This document shows positions 48,334 to 57,225 of a DNA stretch of 64,000 nt, piece by piece; positions within the stretch are counted from its first letter, which is position 1, and every line of letters starts with the position of its first letter. The stretch comes from Phyllobacterium zundukense (GTDB taxonomy: Bacteria; Pseudomonadota; Alphaproteobacteria; Rhizobiales; Rhizobiaceae): the NCBI RefSeq assembly GCF_002764115.1, contig NZ_CP017942.1:319001-383000 (forward strand), read 5' to 3'. The position numbers were made by a program, and so were the translations under genes. The notes beneath the pieces are model-generated. The model was not told where the DNA came from. It made no database searches and was given only the letters and a program-made list of their open reading frames with translations.

Positions 48334-48489
48334 CTATTCGCCGTAAGGAATCCAGATCCTCTTCACATCAATCGCGCGGGTAGGTACAGTGCGCCCTCGG
48401 CGGCCGTTCTGTCCATCCAGTCGATTGCCTTGCCGTAGTCGACAAAAGGTACGTTTCAGATTGCCGGCAGACAACTTTTCAACCATCAT
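48334..48489 (-). pseudogene. Small ORF or frameshifted gene remnant
   Basis: A 51-codon frame starts ATGATG with AGGAG seven bases upstream and ends AIDVKRIWIPYGE. Its middle reads poorly (many Arg and Gly), while the next frame over the same bases reads VPFVDYGKAIDWMDRTAAEG, which looks far more protein-like. The simplest reading is a short old coding segment with two compensating indels; a genuine small protein is possible. I do not recognise the family. The rest of the 624-base gap 48176-48799 shows no gene. Confidence 0.3.
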
Positions 48490-48799
48490 CGAAAGCTCCT
48501 GTTGTCCCGAAAGCTCACAGTGCCATCGACATCATTATTTGCTGAGAGGGTATGCACGGGCAAATTCAGGCACCGCCGGTCTCACACCAATGATCTCTGA
48601 TCTCCACACAAACCTCCGCCCAGTATCTGCAACATGGCCCCGCAATCGGAGAACAGCGATCTGCTATGGCGTCCAACTCACTGCTCTTCGTGGGTATTTG
48701 TTACATTTCTCCCATTAATGGTGTTATGCTTCCATCAAAGCAGGCGACGGTCAAGTCTCTGTACAAAAATTTCCCATCTCTGACTTTTGTGCACTTGCG

Positions 48800-49534
48800 T
48801 TACTCGGTATGCGCAATGTTCGTTTCGCCTGCCTCGGTAATGATCGATTGGAACGCCTCGATTGGCGCAAAAAAAGCCGGCTTTAGCTTGCCTATCTTGC
48901 TGCTATCCACCACCAAATAGCATTTCTGCGCTAGCGATATCACCTTCTGCTTCACCGGTGCTTCATGGAAATGCGCGCATGATGCCCCCCTGCCCAGATC
49001 TACCCCCGCCGCAGAAATGAAAGCAGTATTGATACCGAGATGGTTCAACGTATCAAGCCCGGACGCCCCGGAAAAGGAGGCGGAGGACGGATAGTAAAGG
49101 CCCCCAAGCATTACGACACTGATATTTGCCCTTCGAGTCAGTTTCTCGGCAATATTAAGAGCGTAACATACTGCTGTTATTGAATAATCTTCTGGGATGT
49201 AGTCAATCAGACTGGTAAGCGTCGTGCCGCAGTCGATGAATATCGTTTCATCCGGGCGAATGTGTTTGGCAGCGTGCGCGCAAGCCTCTCTCTTGGCAGT
49301 CGCGTGACTGTCCGCTGCCTTCGTCAATTCGTACGGAACGTCACTTTCAATATCAGCTGCAGATACGATATGGCCACCAAGATAGCCAAACTGGCCAGGA
49401 TTTTCCGCGACATCACGACGAACCGTCATCTCGGAAACGTTGAGAAGCAGGGCTGCCTCCTTCAGATGGAGGACCCTCCTCTCTACGAGAGCCTCAGAAA
49501 GATCGATAATTCGTTTTGCCTTCCGGCTAGCCAT
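48800..49534 (-). CDS. DeoR-family transcriptional regulator
   Basis: This 244 aa regulator has an N-terminal DeoR helix-turn-helix (LKEAALLLNVSEMTVRRDVA) and a sugar-phosphate-sensing DeoRC domain (IFIDCGTTLTSLIDYIP, VMLGGLYYPSSASFSG, KCYLVVDSSKIGKLKPAFFA). AGGAGAGGG precedes the ATG. It lies upstream of and in the same direction as the sugar operon, so it probably represses that operon until a sugar phosphate accumulates. Confidence 0.92.
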   Translation of the reverse strand: MASRKAKRIIDLSEALVERRVLHLKEAALLLNVSEMTVRRDVAENPGQFGYLGGHIVSAADIESDVPYELTKAADSHATAKREACAHAAKHIRPDETIFIDCGTTLTSLIDYIPEDYSITAVCYALNIAEKLTRRANISVVMLGGLYYPSSASFSGASGLDTLNHLGINTAFISAAGVDLGRGASCAHFHEAPVKQKVISLAQKCYLVVDSSKIGKLKPAFFAPIEAFQSIITEAGETNIAHTE

Positions 49535-49586
49535 GTAACCCTCTCCTTTGAATACCAGGGCAGGCGCGCGAGCCCATTCGAGGATC

Positions 49587-49616
49587 TGTAATAATATTCA
49601 GCGATTTGTAATAAAT
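49587..49616 (-). promoter_or_regulatory. Repeated TGTAATAA half-sites upstream of the DeoR gene
   Basis: TGTAATAA occurs at 49587 and 49607, exactly 20 bases (about two helical turns) apart, in an AT-rich stretch 50-80 bases before the DeoR start. This fits an autoregulatory operator or promoter. Confidence 0.35.
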
Positions 49617-49794
49617 ATAACAAACTAGGAGCAAGCTGCAACTTGTAACAGGGACAGTACTTGAAAGATCGTGTCGTTCACATCTCGCCTCCAGGGATCT
49701 GGCTACACACCACGCGGGCATCAATTACTCATCGTCATGAGCTTGCAAAGAAACCCGGGCCTCGCTGAGACCGGATACGGTAATGCAGACGGCT

Positions 49795-49995
49795 TCACCA
49801 ATATCTGGCTGACGGGGGCACGGCAATGAAGAGGACTGGATCTGTCGACCCAAGGCTCGACCGACTTTCTGCAGACCCTTTCAGAAATGATCTCGTCGAT
49901 GAGATCAATGTTTCGATCGTTCCAATCGTGCTTGGAAAGACGCTTACCGAAGAACTGACTTTCGCTAGTTTGGACGGCCTGTTCCCGTCCTTCGT
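49795..49995 (+). pseudogene. RibD/dihydrofolate-reductase-like remnant
   Basis: The frame from 49826 reads NDLVDEINVSIVPIVLGKTL, which matches the C-terminal core of RibD/DHFR-fold reductases (LVDE..V.I.PVLLG). The bases just before encode NIWLTG in another frame, matching the preceding I/VWxxGG strand. The gene's start and NADPH site are missing and frames are broken, so this is a decayed fragment. The rest of 49535-50146 shows no other gene. Confidence 0.4.
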
Positions 49996-50146
49996 CTGTT
50001 CGACGCGGCCTCTCTGGGTTGGAGCCGGACGCCCCCGTTCGAAAGCTGCGGATGGAACGCCGCCCATTTCAACAAAATGGCATGGCCAGGCGACCTGTCC
50101 GGCGCCAGAACCTTGGAAAGCTTTCCGCCCTTCGCCCACTGTCGGG

Positions 50147-50947
50147 TCAGGGAACGATGCCCCGGCAGGCCCAGGCGACGTTTGCAAAAGACCTCGGGCC
50201 GTCGGGCCGGCCGGCCTCGTAGGCGTCACGCACGGCGGCGTCGGTGCGCGCCCGCTCCACGGCGTCGAGCGTGGCCACATATTTGCCGAGCGGCCCTTCA
50301 CCCGCCGCAATCGGCGCCCAGTAGTCGTCGAAGTTTTGGTAGTCCATGCGGATCATAAGCTGGGTTTGTGTAACGTCCACGAGTTCCTGCTCAACAAAAG
50401 TCCGTTTCATTTCGCCGGGCTGCATCATAGGCTGGAAGCAATAGCGTCCGCGCAGCTGGCGCCCACCTTCGCTGAGTGCCGCCACCGTGTCGACCATCAT
50501 GCGCATGCCGGGCATGCCGCCGAGATGATCCCACACGGCCGCCGCGACCACGCCGCCCGGCCGCGCTACGCGACGCATCTCGGCGACTGCCTTGCCTGCC
50601 TCGGGCACGAAGTGGAGCACGAGAAGCGCCAAGGCGCGGTCGAACATGCCGTCCTCGAAGGGCAAGGCGCAGGCATCCGCCTGCCGGATCGTTATGTGCG
50701 GGTCGGTGTTGCGCCGGATCGCCTCCTCGACGAAGACGGGCGAATAGTCGATCGCAACGATCTCGCCAAGATCGGCGGTCCTGGCGAGCGCAAAGGTCAG
50801 GCTGCCGGTGCCGCAGCCGACGTCGAGAATTTTTTCGCCGTCGGCCAGCCCCACGAAGTCGATGAACAGGGGCGCGAGTTTTTGGCTCCAGCGGCCCATG
50901 AGTTGCTCATAGCCGGCCGCATCGTGGACGTTGAAGCTTGAGGTCAT
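50147..50947 (-). CDS. Class I SAM-dependent methyltransferase (UbiE/Coq5-like)
   Basis: This 266 aa protein has motif I ILDVGCGTGSLTFALA, the acidic loop IVAIDYSP, and the region VARPGGVVAAAVWDHLGG. The start at 50947 has GGAG six bases upstream; a GTG at 50959 is also in frame. It is distinct from the methyltransferase at 24843. The C-terminal half resembles small-molecule methyltransferases; the substrate is unknown. It diverges from the ftsZ-like gene. Confidence 0.87.
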   Translation of the reverse strand: MTSSFNVHDAAGYEQLMGRWSQKLAPLFIDFVGLADGEKILDVGCGTGSLTFALARTADLGEIVAIDYSPVFVEEAIRRNTDPHITIRQADACALPFEDGMFDRALALLVLHFVPEAGKAVAEMRRVARPGGVVAAAVWDHLGGMPGMRMMVDTVAALSEGGRQLRGRYCFQPMMQPGEMKRTFVEQELVDVTQTQLMIRMDYQNFDDYWAPIAAGEGPLGKYVATLDAVERARTDAAVRDAYEAGRPDGPRSFANVAWACRGIVP

Positions 50948-51391
50948 CGAAGTCTCCACACACTGAGCGTATGCTAGACCTCGATGGGGTACTTGCCAAG
51001 GCGCAGGAGCAAAGCTGTTGTTCGGATAACCGTTGACGAAAGGCTGCTTTTGGCGCGTGCCGGTCAGTTCGGACTTTTCGGCTTGGATTCCCTTAAGTTA
51101 GCCTCGAGTTGCGAGACCAAGCAACATCCTACCAGGGTCCAAGTGGTTCTGTGCAAAATCGATCTGCGGTCCGCAGTTTGCACGATGTGGTAAAATCCGC
51201 AAAGGGTGGGGACGACCTGAGGAATAAAACTAGTTTGTGAGAAGCCAAAAAGGTTGCGCCAACCACCCTTGTCTGATTCATATCCCTTGCTCGGGATGAG
51301 CTGATTTTGATTCGTTTTCGGTACTTCATCCGGCAATCCCATCCCGTGTCAAAGTGCAGTCAGTTTGCTGCAGGCAAGGAAGGACAGCGTG
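50948..51391. promoter_or_regulatory. Divergent intergenic region with nested inverted repeat
   Basis: No gene is supported in these 444 bases between the divergent methyltransferase and ftsZ-like genes. A nested dyad lies at 51151-51183: GTGCAAA...TTTGCAC arms enclose a perfect CTGCGGTCCGCAG palindrome (51164-51176) with six unpaired bases on the left. It could be an operator or RNA hairpin. Confidence 0.35.
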
Positions 51392-52420
51392 ATGTCGAGC
51401 AACCTAAAGCATCCGGAAATCACCGAAATGAAGCCGAATATTACCGTGATTGGTGTCGGCGGTGGTGGCGGGAATGCCGTCAACAATATGATCCGCGAGG
51501 GCCTTCAGGGAACTGAATTCGTGGTCGCAAATACTGATGCCCAGGCACTGACGATGTCGAAGGCCGGCCGTTTGATTCAGCTCGGCGTGAATCTGACGCA
51601 AGGCCTTGGTGCCGGATCGCACGCGGAAATCGGGCGGGCGGCTGCCGAGGAGAGTATCGACGAGATCATGGACCATCTCAACGGCACCCACATGTGTTTC
51701 GTAACAGCCGGCATGGGGGGCGGTACCGGAACAGGCGCAGCACCTGTTATAGCCCGTGCAGCGCGCGACGCTGGCATATTGACGGTCGCCGTCGTGACCA
51801 AGCCGTTCAATTTCGAAGGCACGCGTCGAATGACGTTCGCCGAGGACGGGTTGAAACAGTTGCGCGACAGTGCTGATACCCTGATCGTTATACCGAACCA
51901 AAACCTATTCCGAGTAGCGGATGCATCCACCACGTTTGCTGATGCATTTGCCACGGCGGACCGTGTTCTTTATTCAGGCGTTGCGTGCATTACAGATCTG
52001 ATGATTCGAGAGGGGCTGATCAATCTCGACTTTGCCGACGTTCGGGCGGTCATGCGCGACATGGGCCGCGCTATGATGGGCACCGGGCAAAGTTCAGGCA
52101 CCGGCAGAGCTATAGCAGCAGCTGAAGCAGCCATTGCCAACCCACTGCTGGATGTGGCGTCTATGAAGGGCGCGAAAGGCGTCCTGGTGTCTATTTCAGG
52201 CGGTAGAGATATGACCTTGTTCGAAGTCGATGAGGCAGCCACGCGAATTCGCGAGGAAGTGGACGACGAAGCCAACATCATTCTTGGGGCAACGTTCGAC
52301 AACGCTCTCGAGGGAACGTTCAGGGTCTCCGTTGTTGCTACCGGCATCGATCAAGATGGCTCAGAAGCAGCTAGCTCGATGACGGCCAATAGCAGAAACG
52401 TCTCATCGTTGCCTCGGTAG
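51392..52420 (+). CDS. ftsZ2: FtsZ paralogue lacking the C-terminal tail (FtsZ2-like)
   Basis: This 342 aa tubulin-like GTPase has the tubulin signature GGGTGTGA near 109-116, an N-terminal [13 protein letters not shown] nucleotide loop and the T7 loop [11 protein letters not shown] with its catalytic Asp. The start at 51392 has AAGGAAGGA upstream. The protein stops soon after the core domain ([10 protein letters not shown]), so the linker and the conserved C-terminal peptide that binds FtsA and other partners are missing. Short second FtsZ proteins are known in rhizobia. It likely modulates, rather than replaces, the main FtsZ; there is no dcw cluster here. Confidence 0.9.
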   Translation: MSSNLKHPEITEMKPNITVIGVGGGGGNAVNNMIREGLQGTEFVVANTDAQALTMSKAGRLIQLGVNLTQGLGAGSHAEIGRAAAEESIDEIMDHLNGTHMCFVTAGMGGGTGTGAAPVIARAARDAGILTVAVVTKPFNFEGTRRMTFAEDGLKQLRDSADTLIVIPNQNLFRVADASTTFADAFATADRVLYSGVACITDLMIREGLINLDFADVRAVMRDMGRAMMGTGQSSGTGRAIAAAEAAIANPLLDVASMKGAKGVLVSISGGRDMTLFEVDEAATRIREEVDDEANIILGATFDNALEGTFRVSVVATGIDQDGSEAASSMTANSRNVSSLPR

Positions 52421-52679
52421 TACGCAGGATATCGACCGCGATGCATTTTGCCCGCTCGTCCACCGGTCGGCATCGATAGGCGACACATCGACCTTGTCGC
52501 CCTCGACCGAGCTGAAGACCCAATCGAATCTGCATGTACTTGGCCCTCATGCTCTTGATCGCCATGCTCGGCGTAGTCGGCTGATTGACGAACGTCTGGG
52601 CGATGCGACGTTGATCGCTAGCTGCAATAAGCTCGCGATCTGGTAAGTTCTTGGGTTGCTTCCCAAAGTTCTTCGACAA

Positions 52680-53027
52680 CTAGCAGCTTGATTCAACATC
52701 TGTAGCAACTGCGATAGGAAAGTCCGCTTCCTGATGCCGATCCCACTTTGATTGCAGGACGAACCACAGATCCGGCATGATGCCGAGCGTTCGGTCTATG
52801 CGCACGGCGATATCGTATGTGATCGGATACCGGCCAGCGATGATGGCATCTAGTGTCGCCGTTGGTATCTCTGTTAACTGCGCAAATGCTTCCACCGACA
52901 AGCCATGGGACTCAATGCACTCAAGCAAATGCTGGCCGGGGTGGATCGCCCAATGCGGCGTCCACCGATTTGCCGATGTGTTCATTTTGCTTTGCCATTC
53001 GGGTTTCGTATCAGATGGCCGAACCAT
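52680..53027 (-). CDS. HigA/VapI-type XRE-family antitoxin-like regulator
   Basis: This protein has up to 115 aa; the ATG at 52985 (MNTSANRW) is an equally likely start and neither has a strong ribosome site. The core reads HPGQHLLECIESHGLSVEAFAQL, a HigA-family helix-turn-helix, followed by TLDAIIAGRYPITYDIAVRI. HigA proteins pair with a HigB ribonuclease encoded just upstream, but no HigB is visible, so this is an orphan antitoxin or a stand-alone regulator. Confidence 0.8.
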   Translation of the reverse strand: MVRPSDTKPEWQSKMNTSANRWTPHWAIHPGQHLLECIESHGLSVEAFAQLTEIPTATLDAIIAGRYPITYDIAVRIDRTLGIMPDLWFVLQSKWDRHQEADFPIAVATDVESSC

Positions 53028-53183
53028 AAACTGACTACATGTCAGACGAATGAAAAAACAGTGGCGTCAAAGCGGCTCTGCCTTGTTTCCGCCGCCAAAG
53101 GTTCATGAAGCCGGTATTGATTGTGACAGATATTTTACAGATATGTGACGGCACTAGTTGTGAAACCAACACCGGGAACCGTC

Positions 53184-53378
53184 ATGCGCATTAGAGAACT
53201 GCACGAAATCAGATACGAAGAAGAGACCGCAAACCTCAAGCTTTCAGGTCTCAACCCCTTCAAGCAAGCCAAGAGCGTCAATATCTCCATCGACAATCCC
53301 GAAGAATTCCTCAACGCAATCAAGACTGCGCTGGCAGATGCCGAAGGCAAGAGAATCAGAATTGGCAAGGCCAAATGA
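53184..53378 (+). CDS. Small hypothetical protein
   Basis: This 64 aa protein starts at 53184 (MRIRELHEIRYEEE), with GGGAA upstream; a GTG at 53145 is possible. It is charged, with NPFKQAKSVNISIDNPEEFLNAIKTAL suggesting a small alpha/beta fold. I do not recognise the family. It converges with the phosphatase-like gene 18 bases downstream. Codon usage looks normal. Confidence 0.5.
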   Translation: MRIRELHEIRYEEETANLKLSGLNPFKQAKSVNISIDNPEEFLNAIKTALADAEGKRIRIGKAK

Positions 53379-53396
53379 TCGCCACCCCGCGGCTCA

Positions 53397-53900
53397 TTAT
53401 TCACTCTTTGACTGGCCTATTTCATCGACATGGCTTTGGATGCTGAGCCGGTCAAGCGAGCTGAGCGGAAGATTGATGAATATCTTCAGGCGGCGATCGA
53501 GTTCCGCCATTGCGCGCGAGAACGCTTGCTTTCGCTCCCACGGCTCGCCCGTTGCCTTTACCGGATCCGATGAGGCCCAATGTGCACTGACCGGCAGGCC
53601 CGGCCATTCGGGCAACGACTCGCCGGCTGCAGTGTCACTCAAGGTAAAGACGAAATCGAGATTCTGGGCATCGACGGCGCTAAAATCCCGGTAGTGCTTC
53701 GGGTGAAGCTCTCCCGCTGGATAGCCCATTGCTTCGAAAAGCTCGCGCGTCTCCGGCTCGATGTCGCCTGCCGGATCAACGCCGGCACTGTAGGCAACAA
53801 AGTGCGGATGCCCGATGCGGTTAAGAATTGCTTCGGCCATCATGCTTCTGGCCGAATTGCGCTGCGACAGGAACAACACGTGAAAGACCTTGTCACTCAC
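53397..53900 (-). CDS. Low-molecular-weight phosphatase/ArsC-like protein without catalytic Cys
   Basis: This 167 aa protein starts at a GTG (53900) supported by GGAGGTG six bases upstream; longer ATG starts lack support. It has the LMW-PTPase/arsenate reductase fold with P-loop FLSQRNSARS. The family motif is CX5R, but the first position is Ser (TCG codon, residue 12), so the nucleophilic Cys is absent, while Arg18 and the distal AHWASSDPVKATG acid loop are kept. It may be a pseudoenzyme or bind phosphate or arsenate without catalysis. Confidence 0.8.
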   Translation of the reverse strand: MSDKVFHVLFLSQRNSARSMMAEAILNRIGHPHFVAYSAGVDPAGDIEPETRELFEAMGYPAGELHPKHYRDFSAVDAQNLDFVFTLSDTAAGESLPEWPGLPVSAHWASSDPVKATGEPWERKQAFSRAMAELDRRLKIFINLPLSSLDRLSIQSHVDEIGQSKSE

Positions 53901-54115
53901 AGCCCACCTCCATGGTCGGTTGACGGATGGATGAAGTGTCTCGCCTAGAATGCAGGCAGAATGTGACAATTGCGTAACAAAGGGTGCATTGATCCTCCAT
54001 CTTTCGATCTATGGATTGCTTCAAATTTACATAAAATTACGCCCTTATTTCATGGAAGAAAGTCGCCTCTGATGTATGGCAACTGCCGTCAAAGCACTGA
54101 CAGGGGTAAATCCGA

Positions 54116-54694
54116 GTGGCCGAGATCAACAGATTCAGCAAGGCGGCAGTGGCGGCGCAGGTCCGTGACGCTGCATGGCTTGCGCATATCAAACCAATCC
54201 GCAGACAGATGTCTTTTTCGCAAGGCAAGGCGCTTGTCCACCAGATTTTCGACGATGCAGAAGTTGCCCGTCCCTTTGTAAAATGCTTGCCAGCGCACCA
54301 TAGAACACGGGGATTTACCACCCAGGAACACGAAATCTTCCTTCAGGATACGACCTGGGATGACACCGTCATTCAATGTGCTTCGGAGCTATTGCTCGGT
54401 AGCGTCAATACCCAGACGATCAGCAACAGGGACAGTGTCGGATACGAGGAACTGGAGAACTATCTGCATCTCGCAACGTGCTACACCGGAATGAACCGTT
54501 ACACGCTTGACGCCTATGCTGCTGAACTCTCCGCGATCGCCGGTCTCAATGTTCGGCCCCGTCTGACAATCGGCCAAACGCATTCCTCCTGGGCGGAGGT
54601 CAAGCCTGGCGACAGGCTTTATGAAACAGCCATCGGCACCGGGTGCCGGCTTTACAAACGCTATGGCGAACCGCAGCCACTGCGCGATGCGTAG
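54116..54694 (+). CDS. Hypothetical protein
   Basis: This 192 aa protein starts at a GTG with AGGGG about nine bases upstream. There is no signal peptide or membrane segment. It contains HQIFDDAEVARPFVKCLPAH, EHEIFLQDTTWDD and VKPGDRLYETAIGTGCRLY. I do not recognise the family. The 115-120 nearly gene-free bases on each side suggest its own promoter. Some similarity to regulatory or acyl-carrier-type proteins was considered but not supported. Confidence 0.6.
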   Translation: MAEINRFSKAAVAAQVRDAAWLAHIKPIRRQMSFSQGKALVHQIFDDAEVARPFVKCLPAHHRTRGFTTQEHEIFLQDTTWDDTVIQCASELLLGSVNTQTISNRDSVGYEELENYLHLATCYTGMNRYTLDAYAAELSAIAGLNVRPRLTIGQTHSSWAEVKPGDRLYETAIGTGCRLYKRYGEPQPLRDA

Positions 54695-54882
54695 TAGGAA
54701 ACTGCGTTGCTTGTCGGATGTAAGACTTCTCAGCAGAGCCTGAACTAAGCCGCCCGTGTGAACTTGCGCAAGGCTGCGGTTCGTGTCGTAGCGGCGGCAG
54801 AATTTTTGCCCGAGCGCTGGACAATCCATTTCGCATCGTCGACAGTTCTCCACCAGTAGAGGTGTAGAGGGGGAACTTTCCG

Positions 54883-55530
54883 ATGGATTTCACTGTCATT
54901 GACGCCACGCTCGTGGCAAAGCTTCTCCTGCTCCTGCTGATTGGCATGGGACCGAAGATCGCACTGGTGCCTTTTCTTGAAAAGACCCATGCCTTTGACG
55001 CCGAAACCAAAAACAGGATAGGCCGCCAGATGGTTTTGACGGCGGTTGTCACGGCTCTGATCCTTTTTGCCACTGGCGCTCTGCTGATGCGACTGCTGCA
55101 TATCACTGGCGGCGCGGTTGCGATCGCTGGCGGCGTTATCTTAGCGCTCCTCGCGATCAAGATGGCGGCTGGACCGACCGAAAAGCCCAAGGATGAGCTG
55201 GGCCTGCCGATAGATCCAGCAAAAATCGCCGTCTTTCCCCTTGCTGTCCCCTACTTGCTGAATCCCGTCGGCATCACGGTCATTATCATTGCCTCCGGCG
55301 AAGTTGTCTCGGTTGCAAGTGCAGTACTCGTCGTGGGGTTGATCCTGCTCGTCGGTGCATTGGATTATCTGGTGTTCACTAATATCGACAAACTGGCAAA
55401 GCGAATGAAGCCAGCTAGTCTTGTCGTCTCGGAGGTTGTCTTCGGCATTCTCCTAACCGCGGTAGCCGTCCAACTAATCGTTAGCGGACTTGTCAATCTA
55501 GGAATCATCACCGCGACCGTCCCGCATTGA
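54883..55530 (+). CDS. MarC-family integral membrane protein
   Basis: This 215 aa protein has about six hydrophobic segments and a family-typical start VAKLLLLLLIGMGPKIALVPF. MarC proteins were once linked to multiple antibiotic resistance, but their function is not established. A GAGGGGG site lies upstream of the ATG. It is a single-gene unit followed by a decayed ssuD fragment. Confidence 0.85.
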   Translation: MDFTVIDATLVAKLLLLLLIGMGPKIALVPFLEKTHAFDAETKNRIGRQMVLTAVVTALILFATGALLMRLLHITGGAVAIAGGVILALLAIKMAAGPTEKPKDELGLPIDPAKIAVFPLAVPYLLNPVGITVIIIASGEVVSVASAVLVVGLILLVGALDYLVFTNIDKLAKRMKPASLVVSEVVFGILLTAVAVQLIVSGLVNLGIITATVPH

Positions 55531-55584
55531 TTCCCTACTGGTTGACGCAGCCTGCAGGCGTGGCCAAAATACGACGCAAGATTA

Positions 55585-55800
55585 GTTGGCGGCGCAGCTA
55601 CAATAGCCGAGCGCATGGCCGAAATACAGCCGTATCGGTATCGACACTTTTATCCCCTCCGGTTACCCTCACCTTGAAGAGACCTATCGTTTCGGTGAGC
55701 TGGAGCTTCCGAACTTGCCGCTCGACCATGAAATTCCATCGAGCTCGACGTCAGTTAATATGGGACAGTTTGACGAGACTGTCGCCGGTGTCCATCGCCC
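55585..55800 (+). pseudogene. ssuD-like (alkanesulfonate monooxygenase) C-terminal remnant
   Basis: One frame reads [15 protein letters not shown] and the next frame, from 55631, reads [20 protein letters not shown] then [20 protein letters not shown]. Together these match the C-terminus of FMNH2-dependent alkanesulfonate monooxygenase ([22 protein letters not shown]). A frameshift separates the two parts and the catalytic N-terminal two thirds are gone, so it is a relic. Confidence 0.65.
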
Positions 55801-55823
55801 GGCAAGATTGAGGGCAAGCCATT

Positions 55824-57225
55824 GTGACAGAGCCAGTTATCGTTGCGATCATTGGCGGTGGTTTCTCCGGAACCGCCATCGCCTATCATTTGGCTGCACA
55901 GACACGGCACAGCGATATTGAGATCGTCGTGATTGAACCGAGGGAGCGGCTCGGCGATGGTCTGGCCTATTCAAGCAAGGATCCCGCTCACCGGATCAAT
56001 GTCCCGGCTGCCAAAATGACGATGGTCTCTGCGGAGCCGGATCATTTTACCCGGTGGCTAGCAACCGACGCGATCAGTGCCGGAGATGTTCTAGCACGGA
56101 CGACCAAGGGCGATGAATTCCCGCAGCGTTCGGTATTCGGGCGCTATGTTCACAACCATGTCGAGCCTTTCCTCCATACGGACAGCATTCGTCACGAGCG
56201 GGCAACAGCACTGAGCATTACACCTGGCTGCGAGCGATATTCAATTGTCCTGACCGACGACAAGAATGTCGACGCCGATATTGTTGTCGTTGCCACCACG
56301 CATCCACTACCCTCAGTGCCGAGGGCCTTCCTACCCTTGATTGGCGGGCCTCGTTTCATTGCCGATCCCTATGCTGGGGATGCGCTACAGGAAATCGAAC
56401 AGGATCATGCGGTTCTTGTCGTCGGGACAGGTCTCACCGCCGCCGACGTGATCGCCTCGCTCGACAAAAACGGGCATCGCGGCGCCATTGTCGCGCTCTC
56501 ACGTCACGGTTATCGCTCTCGTGGACACGCCACACAAGCCGCGGAGCCATTCGGCAGCTTCGGCGGATGATGAAACCGCCTCCAGTTTATTGAAAACAGT
56601 GCGTCAGACACTAAAGGAAGCACAGAATCGGGGCCTGACCTGGCACCCCGTCCTTGATGCGCTGCGCGATCAGGCTCCTGTAATCTGGGCGGCGTTGCAT
56701 TCTGACGAGCGACGGCGTCTGGTGCGGCATCTGAGGGCACTTTGGGATGTCCACCGCTTTCGCGTGGCTCCACAAGTGAAGGATGTGCTTGATCGCCGTT
56801 TGCGTGAAGGCACACTTGAGATTATCGCAGCTTCACTACATTCAGCGCACGAAACGAGCAGACGATTCAAGGTCTCATATCGACGCCGATACACACAGAG
56901 CCTTGAACGCGCAGGCTTCGATGCGATTGTCATCACCACTGGTCCTGCCCATGCCGCAATTATTCAAAGCAATCCGGTGGTTCGGTCGCTGTTTGATCAG
57001 GGCCTGCTCGCTTCTGACCCGGTAGGGCTTGGCCTTCATACGGCAAAGACCGGTCAGGCAATCAGCAAGAAGGGCGAGATCATCGACAATCTCTTCATCG
57101 GTGGGCCGCTCGCGCGTGGTACCTTCGGTGAATTGATGGGCGTGCCGGAGGTCACCTGTTACGCCGAGTTCATAGCGGCACGTGTCAGAAAAGCCATTGA
57201 AATTATCATCCAACGGAAGCGCTAA
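55824..57225 (+). pseudogene. FAD/NAD(P)-binding protein (YdhS-like) split by a frameshift
   Basis: Two frames together make one protein of the FAD-NAD(P)-binding family. The first (55824-56570, GTG start) has [18 protein letters not shown], a Rossmann FAD site, and HRINVPAAKMTM. The second (to 57225) continues from ETASSLLKTVRQTLKEAQ to the C-terminal LFIGGPLARGTFGELMGVPE, a family signature. The break is around 56555-56570, where FGSF in frame 1 should join ADDETASSLL in frame 2; one extra base explains it. It is either inactive or a sequencing error. Confidence 0.75.

Noticed and set aside
49826..50941. A 371-codon plus-strand reading frame
   Set aside because: Most of it is antisense to the clear methyltransferase at 50147-50947 and reads as low-complexity His/Arg/Ala; only its first part carries the RibD-like fragment.
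52371..52679. Minus-strand frame after the HigA-like gene, considered as a partner toxin
   Set aside because: It starts at TTG directly behind a stop, has no ribosome site, overlaps the end of ftsZ2 and resembles no toxin family.
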